Below are positions 48,603 to 61,240 of a stretch of DNA of 64,000 nucleotides, piece by piece (within the stretch, counting starts at the first letter, position 1; every line of letters begins with the position of its first letter). The DNA is from Chanodichthys erythropterus (lineage: Eukaryota; Chordata; Actinopteri; Cypriniformes; Xenocyprididae). The notes beneath the pieces were generated by a model. That model made no database searches, was not told the DNA's origin, and saw only the letters and a list, made by a program, of their open reading frames with translations. Location of the stretch: the NCBI RefSeq assembly GCF_024489055.1, contig NC_090243.1, positions 15,154,501-15,218,500 of the forward strand, written 5' to 3'. The translations under genes were made by a program, and so were the position numbers.

Positions 48603-48629
48603 GCGAAAATATAAGAAGACGTCACAGAG
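48603..48629 (+). CDS. pde1c: pde1c alternative N-terminus B, 27-base micro-exon (calmodulin-binding segment)
   Basis: A 27-base exon between acceptor TTTTTTGTTTCAG (ends 48602) and donor GTAAGATA (48630). With the two bases carried over from 43932 it completes Leu and adds RKYKKTSQ, then the first two bases of Arg (AG, phase 2). RKYKKTSQR is the conserved basic end of the N-terminal calmodulin-binding segment of PDE1C. The phase and last codon are the same as at the end of exon 3 of form A (25488), so both forms can join one common exon further downstream. That common exon is not visible in the remaining 15 kb. The exon is very short, but the match is exact at every remembered residue. Confidence 0.88.
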
Positions 48630-49347
48630 GTAAGATATTCACTCTGATTGACGTGAATATGACAGATCTCATCCTCTCAAGGTGAATCATGAGCTGGGAA
48701 AATAAGCCAATAAAACTGTTTGCAAACTATTTATATAAACTGATGTTTTTTCTGCTAGAAATCATCTGTAATCAGAAACCAGGTGTGTATGATTCTGTTT
48801 CAGGTCAGCAGATCCACATCTGCTGTACGCAAGTCTGGTCACAGTTTTCTGATGTGGTTTGTGCTAAAAACAGAGACCAAAAGCAGAACAGGGGTTTGAC
48901 ATTGTGTTTAATTACTGGTTGTCAGTAAGAAATAAACAGCAGTTTTCTTTCATTACCACAAGTGAATGGACTGCAGTTGTGCATTAGCATATGAGAACAC
49001 TTACAAAAATTAACTGTGGCATAATACTATGGTGCCATATATTTTCATAGTACTCCATAGCAGTATCATGTTTTTTGTTCAACATTTCATTAATAGTTCC
49101 TTATAAATACCACAGTACATACATTTTAATCATCCAGTGCCACAATATATCTGAGTACCAGTAATACCTTTACTATACCATGTTACTTTTTGTAAGGCTT
49201 GTGTTATTTCTGTGTGTAAATATCAGCGTAGGTGTGTTTATATCTCAAACACAACGCAAAAAGAGCTACACGCGTCCTTTGACATCAAACAGAGACTAAA
49301 CAAAAGGAGCTCTAACCACTCAGTAATGACTGTGATCTAGACAGTGT

Positions 49348-49680
<333 letters not shown>

Positions 49681-51234
49681 GAAGGAAATACATGTGTGTG
49701 TGTTTGAATAGGGCTTGAGGGAGTTATGCTTTATGAGTCCTTAAAGGTGAAAGGTCATGAGCTGTTCAGACATCAGATCATATATATCAACGGGACTTTT
49801 GAGCATGTGACATTTGTATTTCTCTTGGTAATGATTTTCAAACCCAGTTTATGAACTTGTTTTGTGCCCAGTTTCAGACTTAAACAGCACAACCACAGAC
49901 ACTTACTAGCAACTAGATAATCATGCGCAGAATTGTATTTTTATCATGTCTGTGAAATAATCATAGCATACTTTTTTAGATGGACATAACTGTTGGCCAC
50001 ATTAAGACATTATATTGGCTATGCAGAACTGTTTTGTGCCTAGAAAATTTTGTGAGAATGTTTGATAAGAATCAGCTTAAATCAGCATTGTCCTAATTTG
50101 TTTCTCGTGTGTTTGTGTGTGTGTGTAATATATATATATTATATATGTATATATATATATATATGTATGTATATGCAGGCATGGGAAGAGTGACGTTTTC
50201 TCAGGCGAAATATGGCACTGGTGGGGCTGTTCGTGTCAGCTGTTTAATTTGATGTAATTATCACCATCACTCCATTCCTTCACAGGATTTATGTCTCCTG
50301 ATGATCTCTGTTAAGTCACCGGGGATTCAAATGCATCTCTCACCCACACTGCAATAGATTTCCCAGAAATGTATGTTTTTGCCATGGTTTATTCATTCTC
50401 ATATGTTTTTAATTTATCTTCTGAAGAACACAAAATGTGTAAGTCTAAGCTATTCTTTTTCATACAACAAAAATGGACAGTTATTCACACCTCTAAACTC
50501 CAACATAAGCGTAGATAAACTATGTTTAACACAATACATAAATACTAAGTTTAAATTTCTATGTAAGGTATACGTCAAACCAGCCCCTAGTTCAGGGTTT
50601 AGCAATATTTTTGACATTGAATGCTAGTTGGAAATTGTTTTGATGGTTAAAAAACCTGACCAAAGTGTGTCATGTTGACATATGTACGTAAGTCTAACAT
50701 ATTTTATAGCTTCAAGAGAAGCTAAATTCTAGGTCAAATTCATTTTGGTTACAGGGTTTGTAGTTTTTATAGCGTAACGGTCTGCAACGCATTGTGGTTT
50801 AGGTCTGCAACGCAACGGTCTACAACACATTGTGGTTTAGGCTCAGAACTAAATGAGTCAGGCTAGAAAAAACTGTGTGAGATAGATTGGTGTGCAAATT
50901 TGAGCCACTTCAAAAAATTTTAAATAAACAACAATCTGACAATCAGACAATCTGATGACATTACTCAGTCATTTGGCTAATACATTTCCCACTGTTTAAA
51001 TGTATTATATGCCTGAAAAATATGGGACATTCCCTTACAAACCTCTTAGCATTAGTCATGTCTCCCAAAAAGATCTTGTCTGAACATGCATCATTTTTAT
51101 AAGTAGTAGGATGTTCTTCAGATTTTAAAGGTGGCTGGTGAGGTTTAGCTCTCCATTATGGTGTTGAACTTCTCAGATGTAGTTGAAGAGATGTTAAGTG
51201 TTTGGTCATTGCACCATGCTTGAAGATAAAAATC

Positions 51235-51709
51235 TAATGAAAATTCTGTCATTAATGACTCACCCTCATGTCGTTCCAAACCCGTAAGACCTCCGTTCAT
51301 CTTCAGAACACAGTTTAAGATATTTTAGATTTAGTCCGAGAGCTTTCTGTCCCTCCATTGAAAATGTATGTACGGTAGACTGTCCATGTCCAGAAAGGTA
51401 ATAAAAACATCATCAAAGTAGTCCATGTGACATCAGTGGGTTAGTTAGAAGTTTTTGAAGCATCGAAAATACATTTTGGTCCAAAAATAACATATAAATA
51501 ACTACTTTGATGATGTTTTTATTACCTTTCTGGACATGGACAGTATACCGTACATACACTTTCAATGGAGGGACAGAAAGCTCTCGGACTAAATCTAAAA
51601 TATCTTAAACTGTGTTCCAAAGATGAACGGAGGTCTTACAGGTTTGGAACGACATGAGGGTGAGTCATTAATGAAAGAATTTTCATTTTTGGGTGAACTA
51701 ACCCTTTAA
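51235..51709. mobile_element. TTAA fold-back element missing its left terminus
   Basis: Arms CCCTCATGTCGTTCCAAACC (51262) and GGTTTGGAACGACATGAGGG (51641) pair almost completely. The right end GGGTGAACTAACCCTTTAA is intact; the left end starts inside the arm at about 51235. Confidence 0.8.
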
Positions 51710-51985
51710 GGATGTATCATGTGACACTGGAGACTGAGTAATGATGGTAAAATTCATCTTTGGAGCACAGGAATAAATTAAATTTTAGAATATATTAAAT
51801 AGAAAGCAGTTATTTTAAATTCTAATAATAATATTTATAATAATACATGTTTATTAATAATTAGCATAATATTTATTATAAATAATAAAATAATATTTAA
51901 CATCATTTCACAATATAACTGTTTTTATGGTATTTTGATCAAATAAATGCAGCCTTAGTGCAATATAAAATCATAAGAAACGCAT
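51710..51985 (+). repeat. Teleost interspersed repeat fragment
   Basis: GACACTGGAGACTGAGTAATGATG, CACAGGAATAAATTAAATTT and TTGATCAAATAAATGCAGCCT follow the order of a widespread fish repeat, with an extra TAATAAT-rich insertion in the middle. Confidence 0.65.
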
Positions 51986-53520
51986 ATATATATGTAAATG
52001 TATTTATTTAATTGTTATTTACTGTATTTAGCATGTTTTTATTCTTTGTATTTTATGTGAATTGTGATTTTTAAAATATATTTTGTGTTCTTTAATTAGT
52101 TGCCTGTTTTGGCCAGGACACTATTATTAAAGAGATTTTTAATCTTCGTAGATTAATTTTATTTCATAGAAATTTGTATTTGGCCAAAGTCTGCAATATA
52201 GTGAGTATTTTACAAAATCGGTGGTCATTTCTGGTTTCTCTGGGCTGGTTTTCTCCACTGTTTGCATCTTGACCAAAACCGATATCCGAGCCACTGAGCC
52301 ACACTGAGTCCAGGGAGTGTATAACGGCCTTTTCTGATGATCTAATTAGGACTGGCTTCCCTGTCAGAGGCAGCACAGCCATTACAGGCTCCTGCAGCCC
52401 GACGGCACTTCAATCTGTTTCTCACACATGGCGTAATAAACACTAGGGCATTCAAACCCACCCGAGCACTGCGCAGATGGGGTTTGTTTACACGTTATCG
52501 TGAGGTTCTCTTTCTTTTTTGGCTTTTTTGAGGCATGGAAACTAGCTTTGATGTGTATTGGACCCAGCAGTCTGTCCGCATTCATCTCTCTTGTCTTAGT
52601 TCCGTGTCGTTCTGATAGACTACATGTGAAGCCGATTAGCCATGCCAAGTTGGAATGAAGCATTGATAAATATTTAGAAACCACTGACAGATGAAAATTC
52701 TCTTTCGTATTGGAGCGTTTAGACTTTTTACACAATAACATCTCAAAAGATTGAGTCAGTCAGCGATCCAGCGCTGCTTTTTGGCAGTCGTGAGTTTCTT
52801 GCAATAGCTGAATGCATGCGGCTCCAGAGGTCTTGTCTCGTCATGCCTCCACTGACTGATTTCAGCTTGTTAATTGATCGCTTCACAGTCATTGAATCGC
52901 AGCCCCCACACCTGATAATTAACAAGATAATTACTCCAGTCAAAAACTGACATATTTAACAAGCGATTTCACCTTACAACACCAATGCCCTCCCGCGGGA
53001 GCTGCCGTCACTGGTGTGTTTTGTCAATTGAATGCAAAACAGGGAGACAAAATGGATGCCATTGTCATTTGCCATCTATCTTTATGTGCTTTCTGCATAG
53101 ACCATGAGTGGGCTTTCCTGATTATATTATTCCATACTCCTGAAGAGTCCCGTGCCCAAAGGGGTTTGCGGGGATTAAATGTGCCGTTCTTTTGAAGAGT
53201 GAAGTGCTGATTGTGGGTTCGCTTCACTCTGATCTGTCTTTCAATTTGCCGGCAGTGAGATGGAGAGCAGAAATGAGTCTGGGTTTATCTCCCAGAGCAG
53301 GGAGCAATCCGTCCCGGACCCACGACGACCCCTTATTCCCTGCTGTTCCCACACAAAAAATGGGATACAGGTGTAGACTAATATTCATCTGTGATGATTC
53401 CTATGCATAATGGGTTTATGGTTTTTTTCATATATCATTACCACTGATTTATAAAACTTTTTTTTTTTTTTTTGAACCTGGTTGAACCTGGCTTTATCCA
53501 GTGTTGAGATTTCTGTTCTG
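51986..53520. promoter_or_regulatory. Candidate regulatory island 52180-53400
   Basis: More than 1 kb of unique, GC-richer intronic DNA with overlapping open frames on both strands but no exon borders matching a protein family. Homeodomain-like TAATTAAC and CATTAG motifs occur. Conserved enhancer DNA is the likelier reading, at low confidence. Confidence 0.25.
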
Positions 53521-53524
53521 GAAA

Positions 53525-53602
53525 TGTATGCTAATTAGTACATATTTAATTTGTATGTTAATTAGTACATATTTCTTTTGCTAATTAGTACATATTTCAG
53601 TT
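53525..53602. repeat. Three tandem GCTAATTAGTACATATTT units
   Basis: The motif (G)NTAATTAGTACATATTT occurs three times at intervals of about 30 bases. Each unit carries TAATTA, a homeodomain core. Either a small tandem repeat or a site cluster. Confidence 0.7.
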
Positions 53603-53607
53603 CAATG

Positions 53608-54122
53608 CAAAGAGAGATTTTCCTTTACAGAAATCACTTTTTAAGGACTACAACAAATGGCTGGTAGGGACTACAACGAGCTTCTTCCCGGGTTGGTGAC
53701 ATCACTAACCCTAAAATTTACATAAACCCCGCCCCCGAGAACACACAACAAAGGGGGTGAGGCCATGTTGGGCTGCTTTAGAGAAGAGGAAGAGTTGATG
53801 TAGAGTGTTGTTACCATGCCGTCATTTTACGCCAGACTGCTTCACAAATGAGGGTCAATTCAACGCTGGATTTGCACAAAAGATTAACATTCTCTGTTAA
53901 TCTTTTGTGCAACCCTCTTCTGGAAAGCAGCAGCTCATTTGCATTTAAAGGGACACACATAAAAACGCTGTGTTTTTGCTCACACCCAAATAGGGGCAAA
54001 TTTGACAAGCTATAATAAATTAGGTATTTTGGGTATTTTGATCTGAAACTTCAGACACATTCTCGAAACACCAGAGACTTATATTACATCTTGTGAAAAG
54101 GGGCATAATAGGTCCCCTTTAA
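53608..54122 (-). mobile_element. Interspersed repeat, copy 2 (inverted, internally rearranged)
   Basis: Complement of the 42373-43092 repeat, ending GGGGCATAATAGGTCCCCTT at TTAA (54119-54122). About 200 bases of the copy-1 interior are replaced by a perfect 18-bp hairpin at 53872-53912. Confidence 0.8.
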
Positions 54123-54189
54123 TGTACTGTGATTAATCAACTGGGGAAGTATGGTGATATAATGCTGACATGGAAAGGTATTTATTTTC

Positions 54190-54540
54190 CAGGCTTAGTC
54201 GGGAGAAACCGACTAAGCCTGGTTTCTCCCAAGGTTTTTTTTTCTCCATTTTAACACCTATTTGCCACTTGTTTGCCACCTGATGTCACCTGATGGAGTT
54301 TGGGTTGCTTGCTACTGTCGCCTTTGGCTTGCTTAGTTGGGGACACTTGACATTTGATATTCAATAGTATTCTTGACATTTATTCAACAGTGCATCTGAT
54401 CTGCCTGCATTGACACTATTATTTAAGAGCTGCTGTGCAGCCAAATTATGTACCAGTTATAAATGTAAAGCTGCTTTGACACAATCTGCATTGTAAAAAG
54501 CACTATATAAATAAAGGTGACTTGACTTGACTTGACTTGC
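54190..54540 (+). mobile_element. Retroposon 3' end with (ACTTG)n tail
   Basis: Contains TTTCTCCCAAGG, TTTGGCTTGCTTAGTTGGGG and AAAGCACTATATAAATAAAG, and ends in tandem TGACTTGACTTG. I recognise this as the 3' part of a cyprinid LINE/SINE-type retroposon with a pentanucleotide tail. No reverse transcriptase reading frame is present. Confidence 0.65.
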
Positions 54541-57250
54541 CATGTGATAGGAAAAGGGAGAAAAATGGGGGAAAAAACTCAGGTTGGTCATGTCAAAAGC
54601 CAAATCCACTGTCCTTACACCTCAAGCCACTGTTCCGGCTACTAGCTTGGTTTCTTTCATAATTTTGTCTGGCTCAACTAAACAGTGTTGAGCAGAGCTA
54701 GTTAAAATAACCTTAGTCAACAAGATGAGCTAATTGCACCCAGCTTAAATAGACACTCTGTTAAGAAAATGTTTTTTGTATTGTAAAGTTCGAGATGCGA
54801 AATGCTAGAATCATGGCATCGAACCTACCATAATTTAGTTATGTCGGTCTTCTTGTTTCCCTTGAGTTTAAGTTTCTGCTTCAGCTGGTTTGGATGACTT
54901 GCAGAAAAATAGCTTGTATGGTTGGAGGCCGTAGAACTGTGATAGAAAGTCGTGACCTTGGGACTCGAGCTATGTTTATCAAAAGGATTTATAGATGTGT
55001 TCGAAGTAATGGCACAAAGAAAATCAGCAGTCTGCACCTCAGGCAAGCTAAGCCCTGCCTCCCCACACTCTTTTAAATACACTGCTCCTGGTCATTGGTT
55101 TTGCATGAGGGATGTACCGCTGACCGCTGACCTCTGACCTTACTCTTCATTCCCATGCAGATGTCTGTAGGGCATACTGATTAAATGACTGCAACTGCAT
55201 CTGCAAAAATACCGTTGAGGGGATAAACACTCTTTTCTCCTGGAGCAGACAGATCTGGCTTTGGCCCAGGCTCACACAGCTCTTCAGCTGCATAAAATCA
55301 GCACAGCTGTGATGACTTTGGCCGCAGATGACCTGTTGTGCACAACGGGGCTCCACGAGGGCCTGGGTCGTGGGAGCAGAATGAGGCCGATTTTCGAAAC
55401 AGTTATTTACTATCAGCTTTAATCTGTATTCTTTCCAGAATTACATTTGTTTCATATGTAGTTCATTTAAAGGAGAAGTGTGTAATTTTTAGAGTAACTA
55501 AACAGAATTAAGAAATAATTAAATGTTTCCTCTTGGGGAATTAAGAGGTCAGGAACTCCTTAAACTCTATTCAGAATTGAGCTAATTTAGAACCTTTTTT
55601 CTTGAATTTTTTTGAAGGCCTCGAAAGTATATGTCTGTGTGTCACAGGGGAGAATGGCATCTTTATTATCTGTCTCTGGCAGAGACCTTTAGTTTGAAAT
55701 GCCACTCAGTTATGAGGAGATCTGAGATGTTTAACTCTGATGTAGGGAGAGATTTGCTCTAAAGCTGATATTCTCTGCCAGTAGATGAGACACAGTGGAT
55801 TTGTTAGGCTGTGCAGCTGTGGACTATGAATACACATGTATGAAGTATATTCTTTGCTATCTTATTTGTAATCCTTTATATGCCTTAGAAGGGCAAACAT
55901 TGTAAATTAATTAGTGTTGCTTCCTGAAGGAAAGTGCCAATATAAAAACATTAACATTATGCCTGAAATGATCTCAAATCATGTGGCTTATTGAGGATTG
56001 GTATGATATCCATTTTTACAGTTATTAGACTTTGGTTTAAAAAAACGGTAGAAAAATTCCATAGACTCTTTATTCTCCAGTAAATGTATCTAAAAATAGA
56101 ACAATATAAATGTGCAAGATTAATGCATTTTGTTTTACTCCGCTGGATTTTTTTAAAACAGCATTGCTTCAATATTTTATCTTATTTATTTTAGATATTT
56201 GAACTGAAAATAGATTTTTTTTTTTTTTTTTTTTTTTGCAGTGTGACAACAAGTCACATCTTGTAGAGAAAGTGTAAAAATCTAATTAAAATAATGATTA
56301 ATCACTCCCTGTCACTCATCCCCCTCCCTGGGGGAAGTGATGTCAATAATCAGGTGATACAGAGGGATGTTTATCCAGGATGCAGATGCTTTGAACCTGC
56401 TAAAGCTTTGGTGAAATGTCATGTTGTGTGGTATTAGTGAATACATCTCCCCCTTTCCGCCAGCCGACAATTGTTATCCCATGTTTTTGTTTTCCGTGCC
56501 ACTTAATCTTCAAAATGAAATATCATCTTGCTGACTTAATAGGTTGTAGTAGCTAGTGAAGGTTAACAGAATGCTTCTGTACCTGTTTTCTAGTTTATCA
56601 TCACTTTACCAGGCTCTCCACTTTGCCCTGGGAACCTGCTGTATTATATTGGCTAAGTCTGTTAGGATGAACTTGTTCATGGTTGCCGCTTTGTCTTAAC
56701 ATCATCTTGGGAAACAGAAGGGATGGAAGGGTTTATGGTTTTACTGAAACTCATTTCAGCATTATTTAAACCATTCAGTGTATTCTGCCAGCCTTGGAAA
56801 TGTTTCAGATGATCAGTGCCAGGTTTGACTTTGCTTTGGCTCTTGGAAATCTGACAATATGACTGTTTTGAATCAAATCTGGGTACTGCCATCGGGCTGA
56901 TGCGAGAAATGAGATGACGGAGAAATAGACAGCCATCTATTCTGTTATTAAGGTGCTATCAGTGAATCTGCGTTCAGTGCTGAGACTTTAATTTTCATAT
57001 TTCTACAACAGAGCCCTGATTGCCTCAGTGTGAAATAAAGTGAGATGTCTGGCTACATGAGAATAGCTAGCAAAGTGACATACTGTGAAACTGAGTTTAC
57101 AGCGTGGAAAATGTCCAATCAGTGGCATAATGACCTATCAAAATGAAAATTGCAGCAATTCAAATCTCTTTACCTTAACCTCAGAAATTTTTTGGTTTCT
57201 ATAGGGAGGAGTTAAGTGAGGATCAATTCTGCCTCTGCTAAACCCGCCTT
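54541..57250. other. Intronic sequence, no gene seen
   Basis: 54550-55400 is unique and of mixed composition. A long T run ends at 56238. The pde1c common exon (LRSLVKQLERGE) was looked for here and not found. Confidence 0.4.
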
Positions 57251-57600
57251 AAAATGTTACTGACCAATCCTAGCCAATCCCAATCCCTGACCCTGACCTT
57301 CCCAACTGTTGTCATCCATCTTTTATTAGACAACTTTCTTATACCCTTTTTCTAATGTAGGTCTATTGAAGTCCTATGTGTTTAATTGTTGCAAACATTG
57401 TAGAAACTTTAGGAACCTTTACACTAATGTTATTTTAGACTTGGCTAAGGTCTGATTTAAAATGTTACTGACCAATCCTGCCTTGGCAACTTTTTCCATT
57501 CGTCATATTATCAGACCAGCTTTTGGTCTTTTTTCTAATGTAAGTATCTATGTTTAATTGTTGCAAACTTTGTAGAAACCTTTAATATAATAATAAAATG
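57251..57600. repeat. Tandem duplication, about 208-base period
   Basis: AAAATGTTACTGACCAATCC at 57251 and again at 57459. GTTTAATTGTTGCAAAC and TTGTAGAAAC recur at matching distances (57380 and 57553). The copies are diverged. Confidence 0.7.
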
Positions 57601-57699
57601 CATGTTATTTTTTGTTTAGTACTGTCCTGAGTAAGATATTTTACATAAAAGATGTTTGCATTTAGTTCTCAAGACAAAACAATAGCTGAATTTATTAAA

Positions 57700-58300
57700 A
57701 TAACCCCATTCATAAGTATGTGAAGCATTGATTCTCAATACTGTGTGTGGTTACCCGATGATCCACGACTGTTTTTTTGTTTTGTGATGGTTGTTCATGA
57801 GTCTCTTGTTTGTCCTGAGCAGTTAAACTGAACTCTGTTCTTCAGAAAAATTCTCCAGGTCCTGCAGATTCATCGGTTTTCAAGCATTTTTGCATATTTG
57901 AAACCTTTCCAGCAGTGACTGTAGGATTTTGAGATCTGTGTTTTCATACTGAGGACAACTGAGGGACTCAAACACAACTATTAAAAAAGGTTCAAACATT
58001 CACTGATGCTCCAGAAGGAAACACGATGCATTAAGAGCAGAGGGGTGAAAACTTTTGAACAGGATGAAGATGTCACAATTTTTCTTATTTTGTTTAAATA
58101 TCATTGTTTTTCATTTAGTACTGCCCTTCGGAACCAACAGAAGATACTTGCATGTTTCCCGGCAGAAAAAGTAAAATTTACCTTGATATTTGAATTCAAA
58201 TGTTTTCACCCATTTTATTATCCCTCTTATTTTATTAAAATAATTCTCATTTTCACAGATTCTGCAAGGGGTTCACATACTTATTCATGCCACTGTACCT
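57700..58300. repeat. Teleost interspersed repeat
   Basis: CCGATGATCCACGACTGTTT, CATGAGTCTCTTGTTTGTCC and CTCCAGAAGGAAACACGATG are characteristic of a repeat abundant in fish genomes. It ends with GGTTCACATACTTATTCATG. The 121-codon frame overlapping it is not a gene. Confidence 0.65.
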
Positions 58301-59084
58301 TAGCAACTATTGCCATACGGATGCTCTTTAAAGCTTATCTGAGTACATTAACCAAAGGGGGCGGAGCTTAACAAAGGGTCAGTTGTGCACTTCTGGAATA
58401 TATCCTGTCATATGAATGAATCGGATCAGTCTGGGCATTGATTCTGTCCTGGAGGTCTGGACCTTTCTGAAAGACTCCAGATGGGCTTGGCAAACACTGT
58501 CAACACTTTGCTCTCAACCTCTGGTTGCCATCGCACCAGAGCACCAGCCACGGAGACAATTAGTGACCTGGACAGAACAGACACAACAGAGTCAACTGTT
58601 TCTGTCTGCCCAGCTGCTTAACAGACAACAGCAGCTGTATTTAGAGTTTCCTCATCCTGGCCATTTCCACACCAGCCTCTCTGGTCTTAATTAGTGATGA
58701 CGGGCAGTAAATGGTGTGTTGTTATGGCCATTAAACTTTTCACCCACTGTTAGCATCATTGGCTACGCCACCCATAAGCCACTGCTGCATCTGTCTCCAC
58801 AGTTACAGAGGAACAGGGCTCTTCCTCCCAGACTGGACAGATTCTCTGGAACTTCTGCCAGTAGCTCATCACAGTCCAGCAGTGCCAGGTCTTGTTCGTG
58901 AGCTCTGCGCAGCCCCATGATCTGTCTGACTATAGACATGTAGCCAAAGTCCCTTTAAGGCAAGTCAGTACACTTGGCAGCAATTTTGATAGCAGCTAAG
59001 TTCCAATATCTGTTTGAACGAGTAATGATCGAAATAAAATTAGTGTTGGATAATTCAGCCAACGATAGTCTTTTTTTTTTTCTC
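58301..59084. other. Unique intronic block with an exon-like segment
   Basis: 58416-58900 is GC-richer and has open frames. After CTGTCTCCACAG (58801) the frame reads LQRNRALPPRLDRFSGTSAS then SSSQSSSARS. The composition is protein-like, but I recognise no family and see no convincing donor. It may be conserved non-coding DNA. Confidence 0.25.
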
Positions 59085-59198
59085 AGCAGCCTTCAGTATC
59101 AAATGATCCTTCGGAAATCATTCTAAGATGCTAATTTGCTGCTCAAGAAACATTTCTTATTATCATCAATGTTGAAAACAGTTGTGCTTCTTAATATT

Positions 59199-61024
59199 TG
59201 TGACCCATGCTGGCAAAGTGAGTCGGAATGCTAATGGGCTAATTACGAGCTACAGGCAAAACAAGTGCATAATGTCAATTTTGAAAATCGAAATTGAGGT
59301 TTTCAAAATAATTAGTTTATTAAGCCATTGTCTAGTGATCCCAATGCTCCAAATAGCAATTAAACATCTAAAAGTGTCTTTGTTTCTATGTTTTCTGAGA
59401 GGAGTATCTTTCCTTTGACCATGAAAAATGCTGTTTTTCTCTGCTCACCTCTCAACTAGTGGTGCTTCCCTTAGTGCAAGTTTGGTATCGTTTTAAAGCG
59501 CAGCATTCAAACTTTGTTGAATATTCATATAAAATTCTCGATGGCATGAGTCTGAACCAATAAAATGTGATTTTCAATCTCATGCTGATGTAAACAAAGC
59601 GATCTTACTCACAAGACGCCTCAGACAGACCGCAATCCCGATATACACAGAATCACAGTATTTCATAAAATCTGTCTTGGCGAGTATTTACGCAAACATT
59701 ATCTGTTATGTCTTAAGTGAATGTTTGTTTAACTGTTGGGGAAAAACATCTGATGTGTAACATTATATTAGATCCGTGTGGTACAGTAGGTCTATATATA
59801 TAGGGTGTTTGTTTCATTAAAGGTGCCCTAGAATTAAAAATTGAATTTATCTCGGCATAGTTGAATAACAAGAGTTCAGTACATGGAAATGACATACAGT
59901 GAGTCTCAAACTCCATTGTTTTCTCCTTCTTATGTAAATCTCATTTGTTTAAAAGACCTCAGAAGAACAGGCTGTTATGTAACAGTCGGGATCATTAATA
60001 TGTATGAACCCAATATTTGCATATGCCAGCTCATGTTTAAGGCATTACACAAGGGCAGCCAGTATTAATGTCTGGATCTGTGCACAGCTGAATCATCAGA
60101 CTAGGTAAGCAAGCAAGGACAATAGCGAAAAATGGCAGATGGAGCAATAATAACTGACATGATACATGATATCATGATATTTTTAGTTATATTTGTAAAT
60201 TGTCTTTCTAAATGTTTCGTTAGCATGTTGCTAATGTACTGTTAAATGTGGTTAAAGTTACCATCGTTTCTTACTGTATTCAAGGAGACAAGACTGTCAT
60301 TATTTTAATTTTTTAAACACTTGCAGTCTGTATAATGCATAAACACAACTTCATTCTTTATAAATCTCTCCAACAGTGTGTAATGTTAGCTTTAGCCACA
60401 GAGCACCATCAGACTCCTTCAGAATCAAATGTAAACATCCAAATAAATACCTTACTTACGCGATTAGACATGTTGCATGACGAACACTTTGTAAAGATCC
60501 ATTTTGAGGGTTATATTAGCTGTGTGAACTTTGTTTATGTTGTTTAAGGCAAGCGCAAGCTCCGGGGGCGGGGTTTACGAGCATTTAAAGGGCCCGCAGC
60601 ATGAATCGGCGCATATTTAATTATGCCCCAAATTAGGCAGTTAAAAAAATTAATTAAAAAAAATGTTGAGCTGAAACTTCACAGACACATTCAGGGGACA
60701 CCTTAGACTTATATTACATCTTTTAAAAAGACGTTCTACGGCACCTTTAATGTTAATCAAACAATTGTGGAATCATGGAAAAAAAATTAATATATTTTTT
60801 TTCCTATATATATATGGGTTTTGACTTGGTTTGTGCCAAATTAGGTGTTATTACCAGGGATTTTAAGGTATAGTTGCTAGATGATTGTTTTGGAACCTTC
60901 AGAAATCTTTAACTCTATTTTTCTCCAGTATTCTACCAAATCATACATCATTTTGAAGTTTTTTTTTAATAGAGAATGACAAAAAAATGTGCTCATTGCG
61001 ACTCTTTTTGCCAGCACGGACACA
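59199..61024. mobile_element. Element with TGTGACCCATGCTGGCAAA ends, inserted in a repeat
   Basis: Left TGTGACCCATGCTGGCAAAG and right TTTTTGCCAGCACGGACACA are imperfect terminal inverted repeats that continue as GAGTCGGAATG/CATTGCGACTC. It contains the TTAA element 59817-60750. No transposase. Confidence 0.65.
59817..60750. mobile_element. TTAA-flanked element (AGGTGCCCTAGAATT family), full-length
   Basis: Left TTAAAGGTGCCCTAGAATTA, right TTCTACGGCACCTTTAA. The inverted partial copy at 40393-40892 confirms it is a mobile family. The internal open frames are short and not conserved between the copies. Confidence 0.75.
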
Positions 61025-61240
61025 TTTTTGTGGAAACTGTGATACATTTATTCAGGATCCTTTCTCAAATAGAACATTCAAAAGAACAGAATTTATTTGA
61101 AATAGAAGTCTTTTGTAATATTAAAAGTGTCTTTACTGTCACTTTTACCAATTTTAACGATTCTTGCAGGATAAAAGTAATAATTAGTTAAAAAAGAAAA
61201 TGTATTGACCCCAAACTTTTGAATGCTCATGTATATTCTT

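Larger units (their letters stand above)
59085..61240 (+). repeat. Interspersed repeat split in two by a nested transposon
   Basis: The left part (59085-59198) ends GTTGTGCTTCTTAATATTT and the right part (61024-61240) resumes TTTTTGTGGAAACTGTGATA and ends ACCCCAAACTTTTGAATG. As I remember this common repeat, these two pieces are continuous, so 59199-61024 is an insertion. Confidence 0.7.

Noticed and set aside
58006..58371. 121-codon + strand frame
   Set aside because: Overlaps a common teleost interspersed repeat and contains its typical terminal sequence.
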